Shown: one piece after another, positions 43,501 to 51,729 of the stretch
Layout: each line of letters starts with the position of its first letter
Numbering within the stretch: the stretch's first letter is position 1
Source: Calothrix brevissima NIES-22
GTDB lineage: Bacteria; Cyanobacteriota; Cyanobacteriia; Cyanobacteriales; Nostocaceae
Direction: 5' to 3'
Length of the DNA: 64,000 nt
Assembly: GCF_002367995.1 (NCBI RefSeq)
Contig: NZ_AP018207.1
Coordinates: forward strand, 1-64,000
Position numbers and translations under genes: made by a program
The notes under the pieces: generated by a model
The model's database searches: none
What the model was told of the DNA's origin: nothing
The model's input: the letters and a program-made list of their open reading frames with translations, nothing else

Positions 43501-45350
43501 AGACCTTGTTCAGCAAATTCCTGTGCTTTATTTAAATCTCCTAAATTTTGATAGATACTTCCTATTAAAGTATAAGCGTTGCTTTGGATTCTAATGGACT
43601 CCTTTTCATCTGATTTTTGTTTCAAATCTCTGGCAATCTTTAACCCTTCTGGTGCTAAATTAATAATTTTATGAGCTTCGTTGATAGCGAAAGTATAATC
43701 TTTTTTGTTTTTAGCAGAGAAAGCGATTGAGTAGTGTGATCGCATGGTTAATATCAGAGTTTTTAGCTGCATATCCTGAGCATTAACTGCTTTAAAAAGA
43801 TTTAATGCCTGCTGATAAAATTCTAAAGCCCGCGCTTTATCATCTTTATCATAGTAAGTATTGCCTAAAAAGAAGAGAATGTTACCTTGTACTAACTTTT
43901 TTTCTGCTTTTTGTGCATTTTGTAATTCTTGTTGATAAAAAGCTATCGCCCGTTCATCTTGTTTTTGATTACCGTAAGTATTCCCTATATTAGAGATAAT
44001 AGTGATTTCCAGATATTCATTTTTAGCTTTTCTGGCAAGTGACAGTGCTTGTTGATAAGCTTTCAAGGCTGAATCATATTGTTCCTGGAGAAAGTAAGAA
44101 CTTCCTATTTGATTGATAATTTTACCTTCAATATTAGTCTCTTCTACTTCTCTCGCAGCCACAATTGCTTGTTGATAAAAATTAATTGCTTGTTGATATT
44201 GTTTTTTCCTAAAATAACAATCTCCTATTCCAGCAATAATATTAGCTTTAAAATCCTTATATTTTATCTCTGGTGCAAATACTAGTGCTTGCTGAAAAAA
44301 TTCTAAAGCAAGGTCATATTTTTCTTGATTAAAGTAAGTATTTCCTATCCATTGAAGAATATTGCCTTGCAAGGATTTATTATTTGATTTTCTCGCATTA
44401 ACTAATTCTTGTTGATAAAAGGCTATTTTCTGATCGTATTGTTTAAGATCGTTGAAGGCATTTCCTATTGACGATATAATATTTTCTTCTGCTGGGCTAA
44501 TTCCTCCTTCTCGAATTAGAGGTAAAGCCTGCTGATAATACTGAATTGCTTGCTCGTATTTCTCTAGCTCAAAATACATTGCTCCTATCTGCTGCAAACT
44601 TCTACCCTCAAAAGCACGGTTTCCTACCTCTCGGTTTACTGTTAGTGACTTGTTGTACCATTCCAAAGCGCGAGTATAATCATCTGCATTCCAATAAACT
44701 TGTCCTATTCTAAATAGAGTAAATCCTTCTTGAAACTTGTCTTTTAGTTCTTGGTGTAACACCAGTGCTTCCTGTAAAAGTTTCAAACCTTGTTCTTGTT
44801 TTTTCAAGAAAAAATAAGTAAACCCCATTTTACTCAGAGTCACTGCTTCCCCATTTCTATCTTTTACTTCGCGACGAATTGCTAAGGCTTGTTGTAAAGT
44901 TTGTAGCGATTTTTCATCTTGTGACAAACTGAGGTAAACCCCACCCAAAATATCTAGGGTTTCGCCCTCGCCAGCACGGTCTTTAATTTCCTGACGAATT
45001 GTTAAAGCTTGTTGTAAAATTTCTAATGCTTTGTCATTTTGCTGTAAACCGTTGTAAACCAGTCCGATATTATTCAGGGTTTGTCCGATTCCAGCTTTAT
45101 CCCCCAACTGTCGCCGTATTTCTAACACTCGTTGATAAGTCTGCAACGCTTTGGGATATTCCCCACGCCGATATTGCTGTACCCCTTCTTGAAACAGCTT
45201 ATCTGCTTCTACTTTACGGTTGTCGCTTGTCAGGTTTTGTGCAAAAGCCTGTGATATTAGCGTCTCGCCTGTTTTAGATACAGCAGGAACTGCAACGGAT
45301 AAAAGCACAGAAGATGCAATAAGAACAATATATTTCAGCCGAAAGTTCAT
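40575..45350 (-). CDS. Exported TPR-CHAT (caspase-like) giant protein
   Basis: The 1591-residue protein begins with a signal peptide (LKYIVLIASSVLLSVAVPAV). About 25 or more TPR units of 40 residues follow from about 50 to 1170 (KALEILQQALTIRQEIKDRA type). A coiled linker leads to a CHAT domain at about 1270-1590. The caspase-type dyad is His1422 in LHLATHGEFVS and Cys1468 in HLVVLSACRSALAD, so the protease should be active. CHAT proteins are linked to regulated proteolysis and conflict or death pathways in bacteria; the substrate is unknown. The cleavable signal suggests a periplasmic site. The start ATG 45350 precedes the signal directly. Neighbouring trypsin-like genes are convergent to it. 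Confidence 0.92.
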   Translation of the reverse strand: MNFRLKYIVLIASSVLLSVAVPAVSKTGETLISQAFAQNLTSDNRKVEADKLFQEGVQQYRRGEYPKALQTYQRVLEIRRQLGDKAGIGQTLNNIGLVYNGLQQNDKALEILQQALTIRQEIKDRAGEGETLDILGGVYLSLSQDEKSLQTLQQALAIRREVKDRNGEAVTLSKMGFTYFFLKKQEQGLKLLQEALVLHQELKDKFQEGFTLFRIGQVYWNADDYTRALEWYNKSLTVNREVGNRAFEGRSLQQIGAMYFELEKYEQAIQYYQQALPLIREGGISPAEENIISSIGNAFNDLKQYDQKIAFYQQELVNARKSNNKSLQGNILQWIGNTYFNQEKYDLALEFFQQALVFAPEIKYKDFKANIIAGIGDCYFRKKQYQQAINFYQQAIVAAREVEETNIEGKIINQIGSSYFLQEQYDSALKAYQQALSLARKAKNEYLEITIISNIGNTYGNQKQDERAIAFYQQELQNAQKAEKKLVQGNILFFLGNTYYDKDDKARALEFYQQALNLFKAVNAQDMQLKTLILTMRSHYSIAFSAKNKKDYTFAINEAHKIINLAPEGLKIARDLKQKSDEKESIRIQSNAYTLIGSIYQNLGDLNKAQEFAEQGLKLAQQSENLEAEDFALSILAIIYGSLENQTKKIELNQRQLEIAQQLKNPIWEVLALLNIASSNQVLGNYQKAIELAEQALTKIAAIDIKKLSEEQQPNAWQTKSFVFSNLSRSYLALGEYDKSLKFAQQRLDLVQTLKKPELEAPALISLGDSYAALREFDRAIKLIQQAVDIAKQIKNSAMEADALKQLATVYVAMGNYSQATELANLLLETADKTKNIKLKLDALNILKDVYTAQGNLQKVLELLQQSLTIAKQDKNPFSEFLALVNQTTFYVSPLGDYQKALDLSQQAYSTAKKLQNPQLEGLSLFLLAYVHFAKGEPQKTIELANQGLAISQKTKTIWLEMLANVVLSVGYGDLNNDQKAMESAQAYLALTRKAQSPKDEKTALTLLGLIHHKFGRKQDAITVYKQALAIKVSAKAVGDDSSIYAGLGRAYADLNQPEEAIKNFREAFIRAEEIRRGFQGLTPDLQASFWQTIAGFDKVKTVDIYRQYADLLLKQGRTAEAQQVLDLINVRDLREARIQAKNNSLIALGLKIKECDEQKKCSPSEKSQLLDQVEAINTQYDQDLKAIEEEIRSRIAKDDGSFDPRYKNKAKEIVEAQPGTVMISPFVIEDKMWLLLTAPGGVHKAFEVKVSKQELGKAVQEFRDLIKYCEGGVCTSADIPKIQLASQKLYNWLIKPLEPELKANPVKHLVFALDRVTRYVPMSALYDGKQYLIEKYSVHNLLSTSLTDVNKPNLQANKDTQVLAMGVSESVAGLDPLPSVQTEIDNILKIYSGLKFLNQKFDFLTLRDNLAGKQILHLATHGEFVSNKQAKTYESYILLGKGGYLTIPKIKTLTGLGKVHLVVLSACRSALADSLEQDGIEINSTAHEFMIAGAKSVIASLWLVSDASTARLMQEFYKNLATGKMTKSEALRQAQLSLLHANKSTKENNKQRGGIELRPKPGASPRNQDNANNYAHPYYWSPFILMGNGL

Positions 45351-45965
45351 GGTTCAAACCCTAAAGTATTCTGATTGACAAGATCTACAATCAGTATTTC
45401 TCGTGTTTTTACTGAGAAATACTAGATTATTGTCTTATATCTATGTATATTTCTGGACGAAGGGAGGGTATGCAACTTTTAACGCGAAATTCCAGCTTTA
45501 TAGAAGAATTACATCTCTAGCAGCCTCAAAACTGCCTATCCCCAACGCGCCCAGAATGAAAAACTCCACCCACAAGGGGATGGAGTTTTTAGGCATGGGA
45601 ATCTGGCATGGGGCGATCGCCTAATTTTATATAAATGATGTCGCCAAGTGGGGGCAAAGCGGTACTTATGCCCCTACAATGATTGGTGCTTGACAAACTA
45701 GCAATCTGCTGTATTTCCCGTGAATGCGATCGCCTTCACGATAGGTCGAGTTAAGCCAGGGAAACTCACTTTCATAATACCTCAATACGATTTTGAAGTA
45801 CCTCAATACGACTTTGAAGTACCTCAATACGACTTTGAAGTACCTCAAAACAATACCAAATTGACATTATGGAACGTCAGTAAATCGCAAAGTGGCTTGT
45901 CGCCTGACATCGCCTCTATTGTGTTGCGGATGGTGAGAAATGTGATCGCTTTAATTGTGTTGCGT
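45351..45965. other. Intergenic region with a hairpin and 21-bp repeats
   Basis: No gene can be supported. A hairpin at 45559-45590 (arms AAAAACTCCACCC and GGGGATGGAGTTTTT) looks like a terminator, possibly for the minus-strand operon that ends at 45966. At 45778-45840 three 21-bp units (TACCTCAATACGA-TTTGAAG type) stand in tandem, with a partial fourth. A REP end (CAATCTGCTGTA) lies at about 45701. Confidence 0.7.
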
Positions 45966-46664
45966 TTAACGTTGAATAGTCTGGGTGGATTGATTAAATA
46001 ATAAATCCCGTGACTTCTCAATATCTAATGCCTGATTTTTAAATGCTTCCGCCTTTTCATAAGCGCGAATTGTTGCTGGACGAGCTTTAATTGCCTCAAA
46101 CCAACGCTTTAAATTGGGAAAATCTTCTAAATTTTGACTTTGATTTTTATAAGGCACAATCCAAGGATAAGCGGCAATATCAGCAATGGAATAATCGCCC
46201 GCTACAAATTCTCTATCTGCCAATCTTTTATCTAATACTGCATATAATCGCCCTGTTTCTTTGACATAGCGATTGATAGCATATTCAATTTTTTCTGGTG
46301 CATATTGGCTAAAGTGGTGATTCTGTCCCGCCATTGGCCCTAAACCGCCCATTTGCCAGAATAGCCACTGTAAAACCTCAGCACGTTGGTGTAAATCTTG
46401 AGGAATTAACTTTCCGGTTTTTTCTGCTAAATACAACAGAATTGCACCTGACTCAAAAATAGAAATCGGTGCGCCGCTATTGGCAGGTTCATTATCAACA
46501 ATTGCTGGGATACGATTGTTAGGTGAAATCTTTAAAAACTCTGGCTTAAATTGGTCACCAGCACCGATATTTACCGGAATAATATTATAAGGAAGTCCAA
46601 CTTCTTCTAAGAAAATTGTGATTTTATGACCGTTGGGAGTTGTCCAATAATATAAGTCAATCAT
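45966..46664 (-). CDS. Glutathione S-transferase (YfcG/YghU-like)
   Basis: I chose ATG 46664 (MIDLYYWTTPNGHKITIFLE; 232 residues), with AGGAG upstream; the longer frame would read through repeats. The thioredoxin-like half has NNRIPAIVDNEP with cis-Pro and FESGAILLYLAEKTG; the helical half has QWLFWQMGGLGPMAGQNHHF and FVAGDYSIADIAAYPWI. The TTPNGHK start is typical of the YfcG/YghU class, which reduces disulfides or peroxides with glutathione. It is the last gene of the putative trxA-ene reductase-nitroreductase-SDR-GST series, 82 bp after the SDR gene. Confidence 0.9.
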   Translation of the reverse strand: MIDLYYWTTPNGHKITIFLEEVGLPYNIIPVNIGAGDQFKPEFLKISPNNRIPAIVDNEPANSGAPISIFESGAILLYLAEKTGKLIPQDLHQRAEVLQWLFWQMGGLGPMAGQNHHFSQYAPEKIEYAINRYVKETGRLYAVLDKRLADREFVAGDYSIADIAAYPWIVPYKNQSQNLEDFPNLKRWFEAIKARPATIRAYEKAEAFKNQALDIEKSRDLLFNQSTQTIQR

Positions 46665-46746
46665 GGTAGGTTCTCCTGATATTGGATATTGGGCATTGGG
46701 CATTGGGCAGAGACGCGATGAACCCTTGTCTGTACAATTGTGTTGC

Positions 46747-47436
46747 TTAAAAACGCTCAACCCAAGGACGTAATTCTACTTCCCATGTCCAAGCGCTGCG
46801 GGGTTGATTTAAGATGCTGAGGTAAGTTTGGGCGATCGCATCTGGATCGAGAGTACTATCTGGGTTGTCTGCTGGATCTTGGCGTTGTGTAGAACGAATC
46901 GCACCATCAATGACAAAATGCGCTACGTGAATATTCTTAGGTGCTAATTCCCTGGCAATGCTTTGAGCTAAACCTCTTAAGGCAAATTTACCCATCGCAA
47001 ACGGTGCAGATTGCGGGTAACCTTTAACACTCGCGGAAGCTCCGGTAAAAAATATCGCTCCTCCTCCTTGCTGTAACATTCTTTTAGCAGCAGCTTGGGC
47101 AACAAGAAACCCTCCATAAGCGGTAACTTCTAAAGTCTTGGCAACTTCGCTAGGATCGAGTTCAATTAAAGGCCCTCGTACTCGAAAACTGGGATTGTAA
47201 ACAACTACTGTCGGAGTACCAAGTTGATTTTCGACATCGCTAAATAACTGGTTTACTTCCTCTGGTTTTGCAGCATCAGCAGCGAAGCTAACTGCACCTA
47301 TTTCGCTACTCAGCTGTGTCAGTTTCTCAGTGCTGCGAGCTGCTAAGGCGATTTTCAATCCTGATTGGGCAAATAAACGGGCAATAGAGGCGCTTAATCC
47401 ATTACCGGCTCCGACTATTAAGGCTGTTTGTGGCAT
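46747..47436 (-). CDS. SDR family oxidoreductase
   Basis: The 229-residue protein has the Rossmann dinucleotide motif near its start (ALIVGAGNGLSASIARLFAQ) and VVVYNPS. Instead of the usual YxxxK tetrad there is FAMGKFALRGLAQSIARELA, with Phe replacing the catalytic Tyr at the SAPFAMGK position. A Ser-containing FFTGASASVKG segment precedes it. The missing Tyr suggests altered chemistry or a non-catalytic role. AAAGGA lies upstream of ATG 47436. It lies inside the minus-strand redox series. Confidence 0.87.
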   Translation of the reverse strand: MPQTALIVGAGNGLSASIARLFAQSGLKIALAARSTEKLTQLSSEIGAVSFAADAAKPEEVNQLFSDVENQLGTPTVVVYNPSFRVRGPLIELDPSEVAKTLEVTAYGGFLVAQAAAKRMLQQGGGAIFFTGASASVKGYPQSAPFAMGKFALRGLAQSIARELAPKNIHVAHFVIDGAIRSTQRQDPADNPDSTLDPDAIAQTYLSILNQPRSAWTWEVELRPWVERF

Positions 47437-47609
47437 AGGTGCAATTTTCCTTTAAGGGTGAAATTTGATGAGCTAGGGAAAAATTTTCAACCTGCAATGA
47501 GCCAGCTATGATGAAGCGAACCACGCGCCAAAAAATAAAGGATTGTTGAATGTTGACTGTTGACGGTTAACTGTTAACCGTCAACAGTCAACTTTATTAT
47601 CGCTAAGAA

Positions 47610-48275
47610 TTACCCCTGATAAGCGTTACCGATTCTATCTACAGATACGTTAGCAGATAAAGGTAAACGACCAGGATTAAGGCGTGGTTCTGCGGCATAG
47701 CCAACAGGAACGACAACTGCGATCGCTAAATCTGGATCTTCAGCTGCACCAATTACTGCTTTCACTTGATCCTCAATCCAACCGTTCATAAAACAGGTGG
47801 ATAATCCTAAGCTTTCGGCTGCAAGTACTAAATGGGTAGCAGCAATGATTGCATCCTTGATTGCATATTCGCGTCGCTTGTCTCCTAAACTAGCTTGGAA
47901 TTGCGGTATAGAATTTTTAAAGTAATTGACTGTACCCTCATTCCAGGCACCAGTTTTCAGTGCTTCTTCGTAAATTGGTGTTAAATCTTTTTCCCCAGCG
48001 TTTGGATCGGCTGCAAACACAAATGTCACGGGTGCTTGGATAATTTGTTTTTGATTCCAAGACGCGGCTGCTAAAGCTGCTTTTTGTGCTTCATCTTGCA
48101 CCAAAATAATTTGCCAAGCTTGGATATTAAAACTACTAGGTGCGGCTACGGTTAATTCTACTAGTTGCTGGAGTAGTTCTGGGGCTATGGGGTCTGATTT
48201 AAAAGTCTTAATAGAACGACGCTGAACAATAGCAGTGGGTACATCTAGGATTTGAGTAGGTGCGATCGCGCTCAT
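47610..48275 (-). CDS. Nitroreductase family protein
   Basis: The 221-residue FMN-dependent enzyme shows IVQRRSIKTFKSDPIAPELL, APSSFNIQAWQIILVQDEAQ, AIKDAIIAATHLVLAAESLG and STCFMNGWIEDQVKAVIG. These are the RRSxRxF, PSSxNxQPW and helix motifs of the family. It should reduce nitro compounds or quinones with NAD(P)H in the cytoplasm. The start ATG has AGGAGAATCTC upstream. It lies between the ene-reductase and the SDR gene of the same strand. Confidence 0.9.
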   Translation of the reverse strand: MSAIAPTQILDVPTAIVQRRSIKTFKSDPIAPELLQQLVELTVAAPSSFNIQAWQIILVQDEAQKAALAAASWNQKQIIQAPVTFVFAADPNAGEKDLTPIYEEALKTGAWNEGTVNYFKNSIPQFQASLGDKRREYAIKDAIIAATHLVLAAESLGLSTCFMNGWIEDQVKAVIGAAEDPDLAIAVVVPVGYAAEPRLNPGRLPLSANVSVDRIGNAYQG

Positions 48276-48380
48276 GAGATTCTCCTGATTGTTGAAGTTG
48301 CTATCCAGTGATAGCGATTCTGATTATCGGTCTAAATGCTTTTTTGGTGTAAAAGGTTGCCACCCATTACGCCAAAGCAA

Positions 48381-49493
48381 TTATAAACTCACGGCTGGTT
48401 CGTTTGCAGGCGACCAAAACGGATAATCTGTATAACCCTTTTCCCCGCCACCATAGAAGCTTTCAGGAATTGGCTGATTTAAAGGTGCATTTAAAGCCAA
48501 ACGTCGCGGTAAATCGGGATTAGCAATAAATAAAGTGCCAAAGGCGATTAAATCAGCTTGTTGATTCGCTAAAACCGCATTGCCTTTTTCCGCCGTATAA
48601 CCACCACAGACAATCAGTGTTCCTGTATACCTTTCTCTTAAATAATCAGTTGGTACTGCTGTTCCGCCATGTCTGATATCTGCGTCTGCGGATTCAATCA
48701 AATGCAGATAAGCTAAATCAAATTGGCTCAATACTTGCGCTGTATATCCAAAAGTTTCTAAAGGATTAGAGTCACGCATATCGTTAAATGTCCCGCTAGG
48801 GGAAAGGCGAACTCCTACCCGTTTACTATCCCAAACGCTGGTAACAGCCTCGACAATTTCTCGTAAAAACCGGACGCGGTTCTCAATACTACCGCCATAC
48901 TCATCTGTTCTTTGATTCGTACCATCCCGGAGAAACTGGTCAATTAAATAACCATTCGCTGCGTGAATTTCTACGCCATCAAACCCCGCAGCTAGAGCAT
49001 TTGCTGCTGCTTGACGGTACTGTTCCACAATCACCGGAATCTCGGTAGTTTCTAAAGCGCGGGGAGTAACAAAAGGTTTTAATCCTGCAAAAGTTAATGC
49101 TTGACCTTCAGGTTTAATAGCCGAAGGTGCAATAGGTAATTCACCATTTGGTTGCAAATCAGGGTGAGAAATCCTGCCTACATGCCACAGTTGCAGAAAA
49201 ATTCTCCCACCCTGTTGATGTACAGCATCCGTTACCAACTTCCAACCCGCCACCTGTTCCGGTGAATGAATTCCCGGTGTATTTGGATACCCTTGCCCTT
49301 GGGGTGAAACTTGAGTTGCTTCTGCAATAATCAATCCAGCCGAAGCACGTTGCGCATAATGTGTAGCATTTAGCTCCCGTGGTACATTGCCCTGACCGGC
49401 TCTTTGCCTAGTCAAGGGAGCCATAACTATGCGATTGGGCAGTTCTAAGTCACCCAATTGATAAGGAGAGAACAAGTTAATACTATTATTCAT
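48381..49493 (-). CDS. Alkene reductase (Old Yellow Enzyme/NemA type)
   Basis: The 370-residue TIM-barrel flavoenzyme has LFSPYQLGDLELPNRIVMAP at the start, QLWHVGRISHP, GFDGVEIHAANGYLIDQFLR (His/Asn pair for substrate), DEYGGSIENRVRFLREIVEA and FGTLFIANPDLPRRL. These are the characteristic FMN- and substrate-binding motifs. It reduces activated C=C bonds or nitro esters with NADPH. It is the second gene after trxA on the minus strand; the 201-bp space between them contains only tandem repeats. Confidence 0.94.
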   Translation of the reverse strand: MNNSINLFSPYQLGDLELPNRIVMAPLTRQRAGQGNVPRELNATHYAQRASAGLIIAEATQVSPQGQGYPNTPGIHSPEQVAGWKLVTDAVHQQGGRIFLQLWHVGRISHPDLQPNGELPIAPSAIKPEGQALTFAGLKPFVTPRALETTEIPVIVEQYRQAAANALAAGFDGVEIHAANGYLIDQFLRDGTNQRTDEYGGSIENRVRFLREIVEAVTSVWDSKRVGVRLSPSGTFNDMRDSNPLETFGYTAQVLSQFDLAYLHLIESADADIRHGGTAVPTDYLRERYTGTLIVCGGYTAEKGNAVLANQQADLIAFGTLFIANPDLPRRLALNAPLNQPIPESFYGGGEKGYTDYPFWSPANEPAVSL

Positions 49494-49547
49494 TGCTCAA
49501 ATTTTGAGTATAAACAATTCAGCCATAATTTGGGAAGGGAGCAGGGG

Positions 49548-49688
49548 TGCAGAGGAAGCAGAGGAGGCAGAGGAGGCAGAGGGTGCAGAGGAAGCAGAGG
49601 GTGCAGAGGGTGCAGAGGGGGTAAATAAATCAATGCCCAATGCCCAATGCCCAATGCCCAATGCCCAATGCCCAATGCCCCATGCCCA
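49548..49688. repeat. Two minisatellites between trxA and the ene-reductase gene
   Basis: Positions 49548-49619 hold GCAGAGGAG/GCAGAGGGT 9-bp units, and 49634-49688 hold about seven GCCCAAT heptamers. They separate two genes that otherwise look like an operon. Confidence 0.9.
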
Positions 49689-49694
49689 TTAACT

Positions 49695-50021
49695 TTAAGA
49701 AATATACTGCGCTAAAGTCTTGGCTAACGTGGTTTTAGGCACCGCACCCACAACCGTATCGACTTGTCGTCCACCCTTAAATACCATTAACGTAGGGATA
49801 CTCCGAATACCATAATGGCTGGCAACAGTAGGATTTTGATCTGTGTTCAATTTCACTACTTTTACCTGTCCATCGTATTCGGTAGCGACCTCATCGACAA
49901 CCGGAGCTACCATTCTGCAAGGGCCGCACCAAGGTGCCCAAAAGTCTACTAGGACAGGAACTTGGCTTTCTAGAACTTCTTGCTTAAATGTGGCTTCCGT
50001 GACACTTGTAACGGATGACAT
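49695..50021 (-). CDS. trxA: Thioredoxin
   Basis: The 108-residue protein contains [20 protein letters not shown] with the WCGPC active site, [20 protein letters not shown] with cis-Pro, and [19 protein letters not shown]. It reduces protein disulfides. GGAGGACAATTT before the ATG is a strong ribosome site. Its promoter faces that of an ArsR gene, and the palindrome at 50047-50067 lies 26 bp upstream of its start codon. It is the first gene of the minus-strand redox series, so it is probably under ArsR control (inference). Confidence 0.96.
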   Translation of the reverse strand: MSSVTSVTEATFKQEVLESQVPVLVDFWAPWCGPCRMVAPVVDEVATEYDGQVKVVKLNTDQNPTVASHYGIRSIPTLMVFKGGRQVDTVVGAVPKTTLAKTLAQYIS

Positions 50022-50046
50022 AAATTGTCCTCCTAATTTAATTCTA

Positions 50047-50067
50047 TTATTCGATATTATCGAATAA
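50047..50067. promoter_or_regulatory. Perfect 10-1-10 palindrome, probable ArsR operator
   Basis: The arms TTATTCGATA and TATCGAATAA are exact complements around one base. It is centred between trxA (-) and the ArsR gene (+) and could occlude both promoters. ArsR/SmtB-type repressors bind AT-rich imperfect palindromes of this kind. Confidence 0.75.
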
Positions 50068-50102
50068 GTAAAATATAAGCCATTTTATGAGATAGTGCAA
50101 CT

Positions 50103-50444
50103 ATGAGATTTTTGTATCATCCAGACCGAAAAGATATAACATTAGTGGGAGTGCTATACGCCTTAGGCGATCCGGTGAGGCTAGAAATTGTGCGGCTGTT
50201 AGCTACCAAGGGGGAGCAATGCTGTGCGGGGTTTGATTTTGCGATCGCCAAATCCACAATGTCCAATCATTTTAAAATTTTACGGGAATCAGGCGTAGTA
50301 CTAACCCATAAAGAAGGAACGCAGCACATCAACCAATTGCGGCGAGAAGATTTAGAAGCCCGATTCCCCGGATTACTAGATGCAGTCTTGCAATCAGCCC
50401 AACCATTAAATATTTGTGCCACAGCAGGTAAGTATGGGGCATAG
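50103..50444 (+). CDS. ArsR family transcriptional regulator
   Basis: The 113-residue winged-helix protein has VLYALGDPVRLEIVRLLATK, then the recognition helix region AIAKSTMSNHFKILRESGVV and wing THKEGTQHINQLRRED. It lacks the typical ELCVCDL metal motif. Instead it carries a vicinal Cys pair (GEQCCAGFDF), and another Cys near the end (NICATAGKYG). It may thus respond to thiol oxidation or an electrophile, not a metal (inference). It is divergent from trxA and the following redox genes, with a perfect palindrome between. Confidence 0.92.
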   Translation: MRFLYHPDRKDITLVGVLYALGDPVRLEIVRLLATKGEQCCAGFDFAIAKSTMSNHFKILRESGVVLTHKEGTQHINQLRREDLEARFPGLLDAVLQSAQPLNICATAGKYGA

Positions 50445-50468
50445 GGCATCCCTTCGGCTTCGCTCAGG

Positions 50469-50524
50469 GCGAGTGGGCAGGGGGACAAGGGGGACAAGGG
50501 GGACAAGGGGGACAAGGGGGACAA
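50469..50524. repeat. GGGGGACAA minisatellite
   Basis: About five 9-bp units in tandem, followed by the 30-bp dispersed repeat (50530-50559), between the convergent ArsR and creatininase genes. Confidence 0.9.
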
Positions 50525-50547
50525 ATTAAAATTGTACAGACAAGGGT

Positions 50548-51363
50548 TCATCGCGTCTCTGACAAATGACTAATTGGTTGAAAGTGATAAATATCACGTA
50601 TGACTTGCACCCAGCCATCGGAGAGGGATTCGAGAATGCGATCGCCTTTTTCTTTGGTAGCGGTTGTGGCATCACCAATCACACCAGTTTTACTGATATC
50701 TTTTGTTACCCAAGCTACAGGTAATTGACCTTCCCAACTCAGCAATGTACTTTGTGGTTGTTCTGGTGGATACTCAGCCACAACTTTATCGAGTTTTACC
50801 TGCTCTGGTAACAGTGCCAACATTAAACTCGTTTCCGCATCACCGGCGTGCATACCTAACTTAGCTTCTTTAGGAGTTAGCAATTCCTTGGTAATATTAG
50901 GCGCACGCCAAGTAAACAAGGGAAATACCGAAAAATCGCCATATTTAACATGTAAATCCCGCGCTGCCATTTGCATAACTTGCGGCTGTCCCCCGTGGGA
51001 GTTCATCAACACTAATTTTCTAAATCCAGCCCGGTAAATACTCTCTCCCACCTCCATAATTGTGTTTGTGAGAGTTTCTGTACTCAAGGTAATAGTGCCG
51101 GGAAAGTGCCAGTGTTCGTTAGATTTACCATAGTTAATGCTGGGCAAGGCATAAGCCTGAATGCTAGAGTCAAGTTTTGCCAAAGCTTTCCCCAACACCC
51201 CAACCCCAATAGCCGCATCCACAATTAGCGGCAAATGGGGGCCATGTTGTTCAATAGCGCCTACTGGTTGAATAATTACCACATTTTCCTTATTTGGCAT
51301 CTCTTGGATATCAGTCCAACTCAGGTAGGGAAAAAAGCGTTCTGGGGGTATGAAGCTATGCAT
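50548..51363 (-). CDS. Creatininase family protein
   Basis: The 271-residue protein has VVIIQPVGAIEQHGPHLPLI, LVDAAIG, GKSNEHWHFPGTITLS, LMNSHGGQPQVMQM and KLGMHAGDAETSLMLALLP. The Glu, His and Asp residues of EQHGPHLPL, NSHGG and HAGDAETS are the metal ligands of the creatininase fold, so it should be an amidohydrolase. The true substrate is unknown; cyanobacterial members are related to both creatininase and formamide hydrolases of cofactor pathways. It is monocistronic. Confidence 0.9.
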   Translation of the reverse strand: MHSFIPPERFFPYLSWTDIQEMPNKENVVIIQPVGAIEQHGPHLPLIVDAAIGVGVLGKALAKLDSSIQAYALPSINYGKSNEHWHFPGTITLSTETLTNTIMEVGESIYRAGFRKLVLMNSHGGQPQVMQMAARDLHVKYGDFSVFPLFTWRAPNITKELLTPKEAKLGMHAGDAETSLMLALLPEQVKLDKVVAEYPPEQPQSTLLSWEGQLPVAWVTKDISKTGVIGDATTATKEKGDRILESLSDGWVQVIRDIYHFQPISHLSETR

Positions 51364-51729
51364 TTGATTAATCTCGCGTCTTTTTTATCGGGCGTAAATG
51401 AGCAACAGTACAGATAGTTACGCTAAGGCTGAAAAGCATACTGGATAAGTAGTCTTTAATAGGAAACAACGAATCGCACTAATCTCTTAAATTTCTGAGA
51501 CTTTAATTGGTACAGTCTTATCTGTGGTGATAGCGTTTGCATCAGCATCCGCTCTGCACAAGCGCTGTGCTATCAAGCAGATTGCAGTATTGAAAACGGC
51601 TCATCAAATCCAAGGGCGTAAGTTTTGGTATCACTGCTCATGTCACCCCATGCATAAAAGGAGATTAAAAAACCTAACTCTATTTAACGGTTAATTTGCG
51701 ATCGCGCTCACAAATATAAAGGAAATTTG
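51364..51729. other. Intergenic region without recognisable features
   Basis: No repeat array, RNA or gene stands out. It should contain the divergent promoters of the creatininase gene and the repeat protein gene; AAAGGAAATTTG just before 51730 is the ribosome site of the latter. Confidence 0.5.

Noticed and set aside
45720-46001. 93-codon frame with VPQYDFE repeats
   Set aside because: It is repeat-derived and runs into the convergent GST gene.
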